Assembly: GCA_046348585.1 (NCBI GenBank)
Contig: JAXMDZ010000018.1
Location: 1-61,889 of the forward strand
Direction: 5' to 3'
Origin: JADZAI01 sp046348585
Lineage (GTDB): Bacteria; Pseudomonadota; Alphaproteobacteria; Micropepsales; Micropepsaceae
Length of the DNA: 61,889 nt
The translations under genes were made by a program, and so were the position numbers. Every line of letters starts with the position of its first letter. Position 1 is the first letter of the stretch. Positions 9,738 through 20,024 of the stretch are shown here, in pieces. The notes beneath the pieces are model-generated. The model saw nothing but the letters and a program-made list of their open reading frames with translations, was not told the DNA's origin and made no database searches.

Positions 9738-10508
9738 ATGTCCGGCAGTCGTCGCAGGCTCGTTTACGAGGGCAAGGCCAAGATTCTCTACGAGGGTCCT
9801 GAGCCCGGCACGCTCATCCAGTATTTCAAGGACGACACCACCGCCTTCGACGCCACCAAGAAGGCGAAGCTGGAAGGCAAGGGCGTCCTCAACAACCGCA
9901 TCAGCGAGTACATCATGACTCAGCTGAACGCGATCGGCGTGCCCACCCATTTCATCCGCCGCATGAACATGCGCGAGCAGCTGATCCGCGAGGTCGAGAT
10001 CATTCCGCTCGAAGTGGTGGTCCGCAACGTCATGGCGGGCAGCCTCGCCAAGCGCTTCGGCCGCGAGGAAGGCGAGCAGCTCCCCCGCTCGATCATCGAG
10101 TTCTACTACAAGGACGACAAGCTCCACGATCCGATGGTCAGCGAGGAGCACATCCTCGCCTTCAACTGGGCGAGCCCCCAGGACATCGACGACATCATGG
10201 CGCTCGCCATCCGCATCAACGACTTCCTGACCGGGCTGTTCCTGGGCGCGGGCATCCGCCTCGTCGACTTCAAGGTCGAGTTCGGCCGCCTGTGGGAAGG
10301 CGACATGGCGCGCATCGTCCTCGCCGACGAGATCAGCCCCGACAGCTGCCGCCTGTGGGACATCGAGACCGGCGAGAAGATGGACAAGGACCGCTTCCGG
10401 CGCGACCTCGGAAACGTCACCGAGGCCTATCAGGAAGTCGCCCGGCGTCTGGGCATCCTTCCCGAATCCGGCAACAACGACCGCAAAGGCCCCGTTCTCG
10501 TCAAATGA
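9738..10508 (+). CDS. purC: Phosphoribosylaminoimidazole-succinocarboxamide synthase
   Basis: 256 residues. Joins aspartate to CAIR with ATP to make SAICAR in purine synthesis. Motifs: LVYEGKAKILYEGPEPGTLIQYFKDDTTAFD at the N-terminus, IPLEVVVRNVMAGSLAKR, and LVDFKVEFGR near the active site. AGGA lies upstream of the ATG. The leader contains an inverted repeat GGGGCC/GGCCCC (9705-9721) just before the ribosome binding site. The stop overlaps the purS start (ATGA, 10505-10508), showing coupling. Confidence 0.96.
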   Translation: MSGSRRRLVYEGKAKILYEGPEPGTLIQYFKDDTTAFDATKKAKLEGKGVLNNRISEYIMTQLNAIGVPTHFIRRMNMREQLIREVEIIPLEVVVRNVMAGSLAKRFGREEGEQLPRSIIEFYYKDDKLHDPMVSEEHILAFNWASPQDIDDIMALAIRINDFLTGLFLGAGIRLVDFKVEFGRLWEGDMARIVLADEISPDSCRLWDIETGEKMDKDRFRRDLGNVTEAYQEVARRLGILPESGNNDRKGPVLVK

Positions 10509-10744
10509 AAGCGCGCGTTCACATCACGCTGAAGAAGGGCGTCCTCGATCCGCAGGGCAAGGCGATCGCCGGCGCGCTGCACGGCCTCGGCTTCGACGAG
10601 GTCAAGGACGCCCGCCAGGGCAAGTTCATCGAACTCGACCTTGCGGGCGAGGACGCCGCCGCCGCCCGCGCCCGGGTGGAGGCGATGTGCCAGAAGCTCC
10701 TCGCCAACACGGTGATCGAGAACTACGCCGTCGAGATCGTCTGA
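10505..10744 (+). CDS. purS: Phosphoribosylformylglycinamidine synthase subunit PurS
   Basis: 79 residues (MKARVHITLKKGVLDPQGKA...NTVIENYAVEIV), the usual PurS size and fold. PurS bridges PurL and PurQ in the small-type FGAM synthase used by alphaproteobacteria and Firmicutes. Start chosen by the 4-base overlap with purC. Its partners purQ and purL lie 2.3 kb downstream rather than directly next to it, because four unrelated genes intervene. Confidence 0.95.
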   Translation: MKARVHITLKKGVLDPQGKAIAGALHGLGFDEVKDARQGKFIELDLAGEDAAAARARVEAMCQKLLANTVIENYAVEIV

Positions 10745-10751
10745 ACGGCGT

Positions 10752-11264
10752 CTAGCCCTTCAGCCACATCGGACCCATGAAGTCGGCCTTGCCGAGCTTC
10801 ACGCCGCGCGCCCGCAGCAGGCCGTAGGCGGTGGTCGCGTGGAAATGCATGTTGGGCAGCGAGAACGAGGTCAGGAAGCCTTCCGCGAGGAACGGCAGCT
10901 TGAAGTCCTTGCCGAGCTTGAAGACCACGTCCTTGCCCTGAAGCGCCTCGATCTCCTCGCGCGTCACCGCGTTGAGGCTGGCGATCGCCTCGCCGACCAG
11001 CGCCTGAAGCTGTTCGTAGGTGTGCGGCGGGATGTCCGACGGGGGCAGGAACAGGCCCTGGCGCACGCCCTCGATGGCGTCCACCGAGTGATGCACGACC
11101 GACTGGATCTGGAAGCGGAACGGCAGCATGTCGGGGGCGACGCGGGCATCGGCGACCTCCACCAGGTCGAGCCCCGCCTTGGCGCCCTTGTCGAGGAAGC
11201 CCGCGACCGCGTTCAGCGTCTGCAGGAACGATCGGACGGTGACGTCGTACAGCGATACGGCCAT
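10752..11264 (-). CDS. DUF1993 family protein
   Basis: 170 residues from MAVSLYDVTVRSFLQTLNAV; the frame stays open upstream to 11300 but the ATG at 11264 matches the family start. The DUF1993 family is a DinB-like helical bundle of unknown role. Visible features are RFQIQSVVHHSVDAIEGVRQG and PNMHFHATTAYGLLRARGVKLGKADF near the C-terminus, with histidines that could bind metal. It is read against the purine genes, ending 7 bases after the purS stop, so it breaks up the purS-purQ arrangement. Confidence 0.8.
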   Translation of the reverse strand: MAVSLYDVTVRSFLQTLNAVAGFLDKGAKAGLDLVEVADARVAPDMLPFRFQIQSVVHHSVDAIEGVRQGLFLPPSDIPPHTYEQLQALVGEAIASLNAVTREEIEALQGKDVVFKLGKDFKLPFLAEGFLTSFSLPNMHFHATTAYGLLRARGVKLGKADFMGPMWLKG

Positions 11265-11423
11265 GAGCGGCCCTCCCAATTCTTGTTGAAGCGGGCGCAC
11301 CCTACAACAGGCCGCGCCGCGTTCCAGCCGTGACGCCGCGGCATTTGCGCTGCCGCCCTTCCGCCGGCGCGAATCGGCGCTAGTCTCCGCCCTGCCCGCC
11401 CGCCGCCCGCATCGGAGGCCGAG

Positions 11424-11876
11424 ATGAGTGTGACCGCCCGCAGCCTTCTAGCGCCCGCCGCGCTGGCGGCGCTCCTCGCCGGCGCCGCCCCCGCCGCGCC
11501 CGCGCTGCTCGACGAGCCGCCGCCCCCGCCCATCGACTGCACCAAGGATTTCGAGACGCTCTACTCGATCGCCTACAACGCGCCGGACGTCGCCTACGAG
11601 CAGACCGCGACCACCGAAGAGGTCTGGTCGTTCAGCCGCCACGACACCTACATCTTCACGCGCGAGGGCCACCCCGCCCACCCGGCGATCCTGCTGCGCT
11701 CGTTCCGGCCGACCGGCAAGCGCAACTGGGGCGTCTCGATGAGCGGCTGCGGCTTCGGCGATCAGACCGCCTTCCAGCAGATGATGAAGGACTACAAAGG
11801 GCCGAACGGCGACATGCTCGACGCGCTGATGCAGGCCCGCCCCATCGGCCCGCCGGTCCTCGTCGCGCCGCAATAG
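11424..11876 (+). CDS. Secreted protein of unknown function
   Basis: 150 residues. An N-terminal hydrophobic, alanine-rich signal (cleavage probably near residue 25) is followed by a proline run (EPPPPPIDC) and a compact domain with two cysteines (C39 region and SGCGFG). No family recognised. The downstream VOC gene begins 6 bases after its stop, so the two are probably co-transcribed. Confidence 0.6.
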   Translation: MSVTARSLLAPAALAALLAGAAPAAPALLDEPPPPPIDCTKDFETLYSIAYNAPDVAYEQTATTEEVWSFSRHDTYIFTREGHPAHPAILLRSFRPTGKRNWGVSMSGCGFGDQTAFQQMMKDYKGPNGDMLDALMQARPIGPPVLVAPQ

Positions 11877-11882
11877 GACGCC

Positions 11883-12278
11883 ATGCGCCTCAACCAGATC
11901 ACCCTGCCCTCGCGCGACGTGGCGCGCGGCCGCGACTTCTATCTCCGCCTCGGCTTCACGCTGATCGTCGACAGCCCGCCGCATTATGTGCGCCTCGAAG
12001 CGCCCGAGGGCGGCGCGACGCTCTCGCTGCATCTGGTGGAGGCGATGCCGTCCGGCGAGACCGCCATCGTCTATCTGGAGAGCGACACGCTCGACGCCGA
12101 CGTGGCGCGGCTCGAAGCCGCCGGCCTCGCCTTCGCGCAAGGCCCCCGCGACGAAAGCTGGCTCTGGCGCGAGGCGCGGCTGAAGGACCCGGACGGCAAT
12201 GAGATCTGCCTCTATCACGCGGGCGTGAATCGCCTGGACCCGCCCTGGCGGGCGAGAAGCGGCCCCTCCGCGGCCTGA
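11883..12278 (+). CDS. VOC (glyoxalase/bleomycin resistance) family protein
   Basis: 131 residues. Two beta-alpha-beta-beta-beta modules are visible: MRLNQITLPSRDVARGRDFYLRLGF...VRLEAPEGGATLSLH, then VYLESDTLDADVARLEAAGLAF...WREARLKDPDGNEICLYHAG. The DPDGNEICLYH ending is the usual metal-side strand of the fold. Members range from glyoxalases to dioxygenases and antibiotic-binding proteins, so the substrate cannot be given. It follows the secreted-protein gene by 6 bases. Confidence 0.8.
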   Translation: MRLNQITLPSRDVARGRDFYLRLGFTLIVDSPPHYVRLEAPEGGATLSLHLVEAMPSGETAIVYLESDTLDADVARLEAAGLAFAQGPRDESWLWREARLKDPDGNEICLYHAGVNRLDPPWRARSGPSAA

Positions 12279-12321
12279 CGGACGGCGGGGCTGCCGCCCT
12301 CAAGCGAACGGATTTGCGCAT

Positions 12322-13020
12322 ATGAAGCTCATCGGCCTGATCGGCGGCCTCTCGTGGGAATCCTCCGCCGCCTACTATGCGCTCATCAACCGCGAGGCCC
12401 AGCGCCGGCTGGGCGGCGTCCATTCGGCCCGCACGCTGATGTATTCGCTCGACTTCGGCATCGTCGAGCGCCATCAGGCGCGCGGCGACTGGGACGCGGC
12501 CAACGCCATGGTGGTGGAGGCCGCCCGCGCGCTGGAACGGGGCGGGGCCGAGCTTCTGGTCATCTGCTCCAACACGATGAGCATCGCCTCCGAGGCCGTC
12601 GCCGCCGCCTGCCGGACGCCGCTGCTGCACATCGCCGACGCGACCGCCGCGCCGATCCTGGCGGCGGGCCTTCGCCGCGTCGGCCTCATGGGCACCGGCT
12701 TCACCATGGAGATGGGCTTCCTCAAGGACCGCCTGGCGCAGGCCGGGCTCGAAATCCTGGTGCCGGAGGCGGACGACCGCGCCCTCATCCACCGCGTCAT
12801 CTATGACGAGCTGATCAAGGGGGTCATCTCGCCCGCCTCGCGCGAGGCCTATCTCGGCGCGATCGGCCGCCTGGCCGCCCGGGGGGCCGAGGGCGTCATC
12901 CTCGGCTGCACCGAGATCGGGCTGCTGGTGGACCAGTCGATGACCGCGATTCCCCTCTTCGACACGATGGCGCTTCATGCTATGGCCGCGCTCGATTACG
13001 CCATGGACCCGTCCCGATGA
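12322..13020 (+). CDS. Aspartate/glutamate racemase family protein
   Basis: 232 residues. Starts MKLIGLIGGLSWESSAAYY, typical of the aspartate racemase branch. The two catalytic cysteines are C82 (VICSNTM) and C196 (ILGCTEIG), both present. The CSNTM form rather than CNTAH points to aspartate or broad-specificity amino acid racemases rather than MurI. Its stop overlaps the purQ start by 4 bases (ATGA at 13017), so purQ translation is coupled to it, an odd partnership for a purine gene. Confidence 0.85.
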   Translation: MKLIGLIGGLSWESSAAYYALINREAQRRLGGVHSARTLMYSLDFGIVERHQARGDWDAANAMVVEAARALERGGAELLVICSNTMSIASEAVAAACRTPLLHIADATAAPILAAGLRRVGLMGTGFTMEMGFLKDRLAQAGLEILVPEADDRALIHRVIYDELIKGVISPASREAYLGAIGRLAARGAEGVILGCTEIGLLVDQSMTAIPLFDTMALHAMAALDYAMDPSR

Positions 13021-13682
13021 AGGCTGCCGTCGTCGTCTTTCCCGCCTCGAACTGCGACCGCGACGCCGCGACCGCGCTCGAGGTCGTGACCGGCCGCAAG
13101 ACGCAGATGCTCTGGCACGGCGACGCCGAGGTGCCGGCCGATATCGACCTCATCGTGCTGCCCGGCGGCTTTTCCTATGGCGACTATCTGCGCTGCGGCG
13201 CGATGGCGGCGCGCTCGCCCATCATGCGGGCGGTGGTGGAGCGGGCGAAGGCGGGCACGCCGGTTTTCGGCATCTGCAACGGCTGGCAGATTCTCGCCGA
13301 ATGCGGCCTGCTGCCCGGCGGCTTCCTGCGCAATGCCGGCCTCAAATTCGTCAACCGGCCGGTCGGCGTGCGGGTCGAGGACAGCCAGTCGATCTTCACC
13401 AACCGCTACGCCCACGGCGAGGCGATCTCGATCCCGGTCGCCAACGGCGAGGGTAATTTCTTCGCCGACGACGAGACGCTGGACCGGCTGGAGGGCGAGG
13501 GCCGTGTCGCGGTGCGCTATCTCGACAACCCCAACGGCTCGGTGCGCGACATCGCCGGGGTGTTCAACGAGACCCGCACGGTGCTGGGCATGATGCCCCA
13601 CCCCGAACGCCACGTCGAAGCGATCCACCACAACCAGGACGGCCGCCGCTTCTTCGAAAGCCTGCTCGGCGCGGTCGGTTGA
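13017..13682 (+). CDS. purQ: Phosphoribosylformylglycinamidine synthase subunit PurQ (glutaminase)
   Basis: 221 residues, class I glutamine amidotransferase. Nucleophile in FGICNGWQIL, preceded by PGGFSYGDYLRCGA; the His/Glu pair is in MMPHPERHVE. It supplies ammonia to PurL. The start overlaps the racemase stop. Full length. Confidence 0.95.
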   Translation: MKAAVVVFPASNCDRDAATALEVVTGRKTQMLWHGDAEVPADIDLIVLPGGFSYGDYLRCGAMAARSPIMRAVVERAKAGTPVFGICNGWQILAECGLLPGGFLRNAGLKFVNRPVGVRVEDSQSIFTNRYAHGEAISIPVANGEGNFFADDETLDRLEGEGRVAVRYLDNPNGSVRDIAGVFNETRTVLGMMPHPERHVEAIHHNQDGRRFFESLLGAVG

Positions 13683-13766
13683 GCCTGACGGCAGCCCCGC
13701 CGCCGCGCCCGCCCCGCCGCCAGACGGGTCTGGCCTGAATCGCCGCCGACCTTTAGAAGCCGCCCC

Positions 13767-15977
<2,211 letters not shown>

Positions 15978-16073
15978 GCGCCCGGGCGACCCGCGCGCGG
16001 GACTCGACTTGGCCCCCGAATCCGGATATTTTTCCTAGAAAATCGGCTGGACCGATCGCCTGGGGGGAGTGCC

Positions 16074-16592
16074 ATGAAGCCTGTCCGCGTCCTTGTCGCC
16101 GCCGCCTTCCTTGCCCTGCCGCTCGCCGCCTGCGGCGACGGCGCCTCCGCCCCGGCGGTTCAGGAGGCGAAGGTCGAACAGGCCCGCCTCCAGGAATTCG
16201 TCGCCCTGCTGCCCGCCGCGCCCAAGGGCTTCGCCGCCGCGCCGCCGGTTCTGACCACCGGCGAGGACAAATCGGTCGTCTCGATCACCTACACCGCGCC
16301 GACCACCGACGCCTTCTCGGTCGAGATCACCTTCTCCAACGCCGAGGTGGCGAAGTTCCAGAAGATGCTGGACGAGCCGTCCGAGCGCACCAAGGCGGCC
16401 GCCGAGGTCAACCAGATCGCCGGCAAGGATGCGCTCAGCTTCTCCTCGCCCGTCGTCACCCGCGCCCAGTACGTGATGATCGTCAGCCCGTCGCGCTTCG
16501 TCTCGGTGACGCCGGTCTTCGGCGATACGCTCAAGCCCATCATGCGCTCGGTGTTCGAGCAGATCGACTTCGCCGCCATCGGCGCGAAATAG
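16074..16592 (+). CDS. Putative lipoprotein of unknown function
   Basis: 172 residues. A lipobox LPLAAC at 15-20 places the acylated cysteine at residue 20, so it is probably a membrane-anchored periplasmic lipoprotein. The body alternates strands and helices (VVSITYTAPTTDAFSVEITF, YVMIVSPSRFVSVTPVFGDTLKPIM). No family recognised; the overall pattern recalls small PsbP/DcrB-like folds, but that is a guess. It stands alone between purL and bolA. Confidence 0.7.
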   Translation: MKPVRVLVAAAFLALPLAACGDGASAPAVQEAKVEQARLQEFVALLPAAPKGFAAAPPVLTTGEDKSVVSITYTAPTTDAFSVEITFSNAEVAKFQKMLDEPSERTKAAAEVNQIAGKDALSFSSPVVTRAQYVMIVSPSRFVSVTPVFGDTLKPIMRSVFEQIDFAAIGAK

Positions 16593-16679
16593 CCTCAAGG
16601 CCGCCCGCGGCGGAACCGATGGAACCTCGGGCGCGCCGTCCCTATATTGGGGGCGGCCCACACGATCACGGTTCCGCCC

Positions 16680-16913
16680 ATGCCCATGAACGCCGCCGAC
16701 ATCGAACGCCTCATCCGCACGGCCCTGCCGGACGCCGAGGTGACGATCACCGATCTCGCGGGCGACGGCGATCATTACGCCGCCCATGTCGTCTCGCCCG
16801 CTTTCGCCGGCAAGACCCGGGTCGCCCAGCACAAGATGGTGTTCGAGGCGCTCGGCGGGCGGATGGGCGGCGAGCTGCACGCCCTCGCCCTCACCACCGC
16901 CGTGCCGCGCTGA
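16680..16913 (+). CDS. bolA: BolA family protein
   Basis: 77 residues from the ATG at 16680 (MPMNAADIERL; an ATG at 16686 is also possible). BolA core: LIRTALPDAEVTITDLAGDGDHYAAHVVSPAFAGKTRVAQHKMVFEAL, with the conserved H-VS and RVxxHxxV features and a GGRMGGELHALAL end. BolA proteins pair with CGFS glutaredoxins to carry [2Fe-2S] clusters; the gene directly before grxD fits this. Confidence 0.9.
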   Translation: MPMNAADIERLIRTALPDAEVTITDLAGDGDHYAAHVVSPAFAGKTRVAQHKMVFEALGGRMGGELHALALTTAVPR

Positions 16914-17006
16914 CCGCCGCGCCTTGACCCGTCCGTCCGGCCACCCTAACTCTCTGCCAATCGCGCCTTCCCCGGCGCAACATCGTTTCAAGGAAGGGCT
17001 CATTCG

Positions 17007-17345
17007 ATGAGCAATCCGGTTTTCGAGCGCATCCAGTCGCTGGTCGATTCGAGCGACGTGGTGCTGTTCATGAAGGGCACGCAGGCCTTCCCGCAGTGCG
17101 GCTTCTCGGCGACCGTCGCCAAGATCCTCGGCCATATCGGCGTCGACTTCGCCGACGTGAACGTGCTGGCGGACCCCGAAATCCGCAACGGCATCAAGGA
17201 GTTCACCAACTGGCCGACGATCCCGCAGCTCTATGTGAAGGGCGAGTTCGTGGGCGGCTGCGACATCGTGCGGGAAATGTTCGAAACCGGCGAACTGCGC
17301 GCTTTCTTGGACGAAAAAGGCGTGAAGCTCGATCAGGCGGCGTAA
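17007..17345 (+). CDS. grxD: Monothiol glutaredoxin, Grx4 family
   Basis: 112 residues. Active-site CGFS begins at C31 (FPQCGFSATV), preceded by LFMKGTQ; the glutathione-binding WPTIPQLYVKGEFVGGCDI follows. It carries or delivers [2Fe-2S] clusters with BolA. GGAAGGG lies about 12 bases upstream of the ATG. Placement right after bolA is conserved in alphaproteobacteria and argues for shared iron-sulfur trafficking. Confidence 0.95.
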   Translation: MSNPVFERIQSLVDSSDVVLFMKGTQAFPQCGFSATVAKILGHIGVDFADVNVLADPEIRNGIKEFTNWPTIPQLYVKGEFVGGCDIVREMFETGELRAFLDEKGVKLDQAA

Positions 17346-17430
17346 CGCCGCGCTTCGCGGCGCACGGCTTTAGGCTAATCTCCCGCGGCCGCGCATCTCG
17401 CGCGGCCGCTGTCGTCTTGGGAGATTGCCG

Positions 17431-17928
17431 ATGAAGATGCTCGTCTGGGCCTGCGCGCTGGCGCTGGGTCTTGCGCTGCCGGGGCGCGCCGCCGCCGACG
17501 TTCCGCCGCCGCCTACCCCGCCCGCGCCCGACATCTTCGTGCTGAGCCTCTACCACACGAAGCTGGAATCCGAGGCCGTCAGCCCCGAATTCGGCCGCGC
17601 CCAGACGGACTCGCTGATCCTCAACTACTTCTCGGCCGAGCTGCTGGCGCTCTACAAGAGCACCTTCTCCTCGCCCGAACCCATCGTCGACGCCGACGTC
17701 TTCATGATGGCCCAGGACTGGGACACCAAGGAGGTCGCCACCAAGACCACCGCCCAGACCGCGACCACGGCGACCGTCGAGGCCGACTTCCAGATCGCCG
17801 GCCAGCCGCGCAAGGTGACCTTCACGCTGTCGCTCATCGCGCCGGACGTCTGGCAGATCGAGGACATCGCCTCGGACGGCGTCAGCCTGCGCCAGATGAT
17901 CGCCTCGGGAACCGCCGCGACGCCCTGA
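17431..17928 (+). CDS. Secreted protein of unknown function
   Basis: 165 residues from ATG 17431; an in-frame TTG six bases earlier is less likely. Signal peptide to about residue 22 (LALPGRAAA), then a proline-rich linker and a domain with FGRAQTDSLILNYFSAELLALYK followed by strands VEADFQIAGQPRKVTFTLSLIAPDVWQIEDIAS. The pattern of an N-terminal helix pair and a final W-x-I-D-DI strand resembles NTF2-like or DUF3828-type periplasmic proteins, but this is only a suggestion. It ends at a terminator shared with rpsD. Confidence 0.65.
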   Translation: MKMLVWACALALGLALPGRAAADVPPPPTPPAPDIFVLSLYHTKLESEAVSPEFGRAQTDSLILNYFSAELLALYKSTFSSPEPIVDADVFMMAQDWDTKEVATKTTAQTATTATVEADFQIAGQPRKVTFTLSLIAPDVWQIEDIASDGVSLRQMIASGTAATP

Positions 17929-17959
17929 GCCGGCCCGCCCCCGAACGGGGCCTGACGCG

Positions 17960-17999
17960 AAAACGAAAACGCCCGCGCCATCGGCGCGGGCGTTGTTCT
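17960..17999. terminator. Bidirectional intrinsic terminator between the secreted-protein gene and rpsD
   Basis: A perfect 10-bp stem CGCCCGCGCC / GGCGCGGGCG (17970-17979 and 17983-17992) has a 3-nt loop. On the right it is followed by TTGTTCT, and leftward by GTTTTCGTTTTC, giving T-rich tails on both strands. It therefore ends both convergent transcripts. Confidence 0.8.
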
Positions 18000-18019
18000 G
18001 TGTGCGGCTTGCCGCCGGA

Positions 18020-18637
18020 TCAGCGCGAGTAGAACTCGATGATCAGGTTCGGGTTCATCTGCACCGGGTAGGGCACTTCGGCCAGCTTGGGCGTGCGCAC
18101 CAGCTTGGCGGTGCCCTTGTGGTGGTCGACCTCGAAATAGTCCGGCACGTCGCGCTCGGGCGACTGCGCGGCGGCGATGACCACCGCCATGTTGCGGGCC
18201 TTCTCCGACAGCTCGATCACGTCGCCGGGCTTGAGCAGCGCCGACGAGACGTTGAGGCGCTTGCCGTTCACCTTCACGTGGCCGTGGCTGACGATCTGGC
18301 GCGCCGCGAACGGCGTCGGAGCCAGCTTGGCACGATAGACGGCGGCGTCGAGACGGCGCTCCAGCAGGCCGATCATGTTCTCGCCGGTGTCGCCGCGCAG
18401 GCGATTCGCCTCGGCGAAGATCTTGCGGAACTGGCGCTCGGTGATGTTGCCGTAATAGCCCTTGAGCGTCTGCTTGGCGCGCAGCTGGACGCCGAAGTCC
18501 GAGATCTTGCTCTTGCGGCGCGCGCCGTGCTGGCCGGGGCCGGATTCGCGCTTGTTGGTGGGACTCTTCGACGTGCCCCAGAGATTCTGGCCGATGCGGC
18601 GCGAAATCTTGTGTTTCGCCTCAAGGCGCTTGCTCAT
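18020..18637 (-). CDS. rpsD: 30S ribosomal protein S4
   Basis: 205 residues, the usual alphaproteobacterial S4 length, starting MSKRLEAKHKISRRIG. Contains the KSPTNKRESGPGQHGARR region and the S4 RNA-binding domain RLDAAVYRAKLAPTPFAARQIVSHGHVKVNGKRLN. Assembles early on 16S rRNA. It is a single-gene unit here rather than part of the alpha operon, as is normal for the class. Its leader carries two hairpins. Confidence 0.97.
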   Translation of the reverse strand: MSKRLEAKHKISRRIGQNLWGTSKSPTNKRESGPGQHGARRKSKISDFGVQLRAKQTLKGYYGNITERQFRKIFAEANRLRGDTGENMIGLLERRLDAAVYRAKLAPTPFAARQIVSHGHVKVNGKRLNVSSALLKPGDVIELSEKARNMAVVIAAAQSPERDVPDYFEVDHHKGTAKLVRTPKLAEVPYPVQMNPNLIIEFYSR

Positions 18638-18707
18638 TGCGGTTTCCCATACGAAATCGTCGTCAGGTTCGGAAAACGCCCCTCCTCTGCCCCTAACGGA
18701 GCCGACA

Positions 18708-18757
18708 GACGATCCTGGATCGTCGCGGGTGTTCCCCCGCCGGGCCTGACCCCGGCG
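18708..18757 (-). promoter_or_regulatory. Two inverted repeats in the rpsD 5' leader region
   Basis: GACGATCCTGGATCGTC (18708-18724) is a perfect 8+1+8 dyad. CGCCGGG (18738-18744) with CCCGGCG (18751-18757) makes a second 7-bp stem. Both lie 70-120 bases upstream of the rpsD start. They may be RNA structure for S4 autoregulation or DNA operators; I recognise no named family. Confidence 0.35.
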
Positions 18758-18879
18758 AAGGCGGCGGACCATACGGATCGGCGGCCCCAAGTCAAGCGCG
18801 CGAGCGGCGAAACGACGCGGCCCGGAAGACAGCCGAATTAGGTTAGAAAGACGGTCCAAACTACCGGAATCGGACCCCA

Positions 18880-19407
18880 ATGCTGTCTTTCTCCCGCTTC
18901 GCCGCCGTCTCCGTCTTCGCCCTCGGCCTGATGGCCTTCCAGGACCCGGCCGGCCGCTTCACCATCGACTTCCCCGAAGGCTGGACCGAGATGCCGCCGC
19001 AAGGCGAGGGCATCCACGCCGTCCAGGCCCCGGCCGAGCTCGGCAAGGTCGTCTGCAACGCGCAGTCGCCCGACATGCCCGGCCTCGTCGGCATGACCCA
19101 GGACGCCATCAACGCCGAGATGTCGGCCCCGATGGACACCGCCGGCTGGGCCAACATCCTCGGCGTCGACGCCGCGCTGGTCGAGGTCCACAAGGCCGAG
19201 GCGCTGCCGATCGACGGCAAGTATCTCCAGTTCGCCACGCTGACCATGAAGGCTGGCGCCTTCGCGCCGGTCGACGTGAAGGCCGTCATGGGCGTGTTCG
19301 TGCTGCCCGGCCGCCTGGTGAACGCCGGCTGCTACGCCCCGATGGACGCCTTCGACAAGGTGAAGGACGTCTTCGAGAAGACCGTCAGCTCGGTCCGCCC
19401 GCTCTAA
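18880..19407 (+). CDS. Secreted protein of unknown function
   Basis: 175 residues. Short N-terminal hydrophobic segment (about 5-20), then GRFTIDFPEGWTEMPPQGEGIHAVQAP, a start common to Mog1/PsbP-like and DcrB-type periplasmic domains, so that fold is likely but not proven. Two cysteines in the mature part (VVCNAQ and NAGCYAP) could form a disulfide. Divergent from rpsD, and convergent with the carbonic anhydrase gene. Confidence 0.65.
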   Translation: MLSFSRFAAVSVFALGLMAFQDPAGRFTIDFPEGWTEMPPQGEGIHAVQAPAELGKVVCNAQSPDMPGLVGMTQDAINAEMSAPMDTAGWANILGVDAALVEVHKAEALPIDGKYLQFATLTMKAGAFAPVDVKAVMGVFVLPGRLVNAGCYAPMDAFDKVKDVFEKTVSSVRPL

Positions 19408-19436
19408 GGGCCGTCTGCGCAAAGCGCGGCGCGGGA

Positions 19437-20024
19437 TCAGCTTCCCGCGCCGTATAGCGCCCACAGGCGCTTTTTCTCGGCGTCCGCCTCGGCCCGGAAC
19501 GCCTCCGTCGTCCAATAGCGATACTCGCCCCGCGCATAGGCCTCACCGTTCTTGCGGTACATGAAGGCGTTGAAGGCGTTGGCGAGGGCGTTGTTGCGGG
19601 TGCGCGTCACCTTGGCCGGCGCGCCCATGACGATCGAGTTCGGCGGCACAACCGTGCGCTCCTTCAGGAACGCCCCGCCCGCGACGATCGAGTTCTCGCC
19701 GATCACGCAGCCGTCCATGATGGTCGCGCCGATGCCGATGAGGCAATTGTCGCCGATCGTGCAGCCGTGCAGCGTCACATGATGGGTGATCGAGCAGTTC
19801 GCGCCGACGATCGTGTCGGCGCCGTCGCCGACATGGATCATCACGAAGTCCTGCACATTGGTGTTGGGCCCGATGACGATCCGGTGCATCTCGGCCCGCA
19901 TGACGACGTTCGGCCAGACGCTGGCGCCCGCCTCGATCGTCACGTCGCCATAGAGCAGCGCCGTGGGGTGGATGAAGGCCGGACCGTTCAGCTTCACGTC
20001 CGGGCCGAGCGCCGGCCCGCTCAC
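19437..20024 (-). CDS. Gamma-carbonic anhydrase family protein (left-handed beta-helix)
   Basis: 195 residues from a GTG at 20024 that overlaps the upstream methyltransferase stop (GTGA). Hexapeptide repeats run through about residues 15-150, and the metal ligands are recognisable: IHVGDGAD and SITHHVTLHGCTIG supply the three histidines. The family contains Zn/Fe carbonic anhydrases and the CaiE/PaaY relatives. The C-terminal helix (FRAEADAEKKRLWALYG) packs against the beta-helix. Catalytic activity is likely but not certain. The frame also reads back into the upstream gene; that extension is not real. Confidence 0.88.
   Translation of the reverse strand: MSGPALGPDVKLNGPAFIHPTALLYGDVTIEAGASVWPNVVMRAEMHRIVIGPNTNVQDFVMIHVGDGADTIVGANCSITHHVTLHGCTIGDNCLIGIGATIMDGCVIGENSIVAGGAFLKERTVVPPNSIVMGAPAKVTRTRNNALANAFNAFMYRKNGEAYARGEYRYWTTEAFRAEADAEKKRLWALYGAGS

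Noticed and set aside
16924..16952. Sigma-70-like promoter before grxD (TTGACC-17-TAACTC)
   Set aside because: The -10 matches the consensus at only two positions, so I did not list it as a feature.
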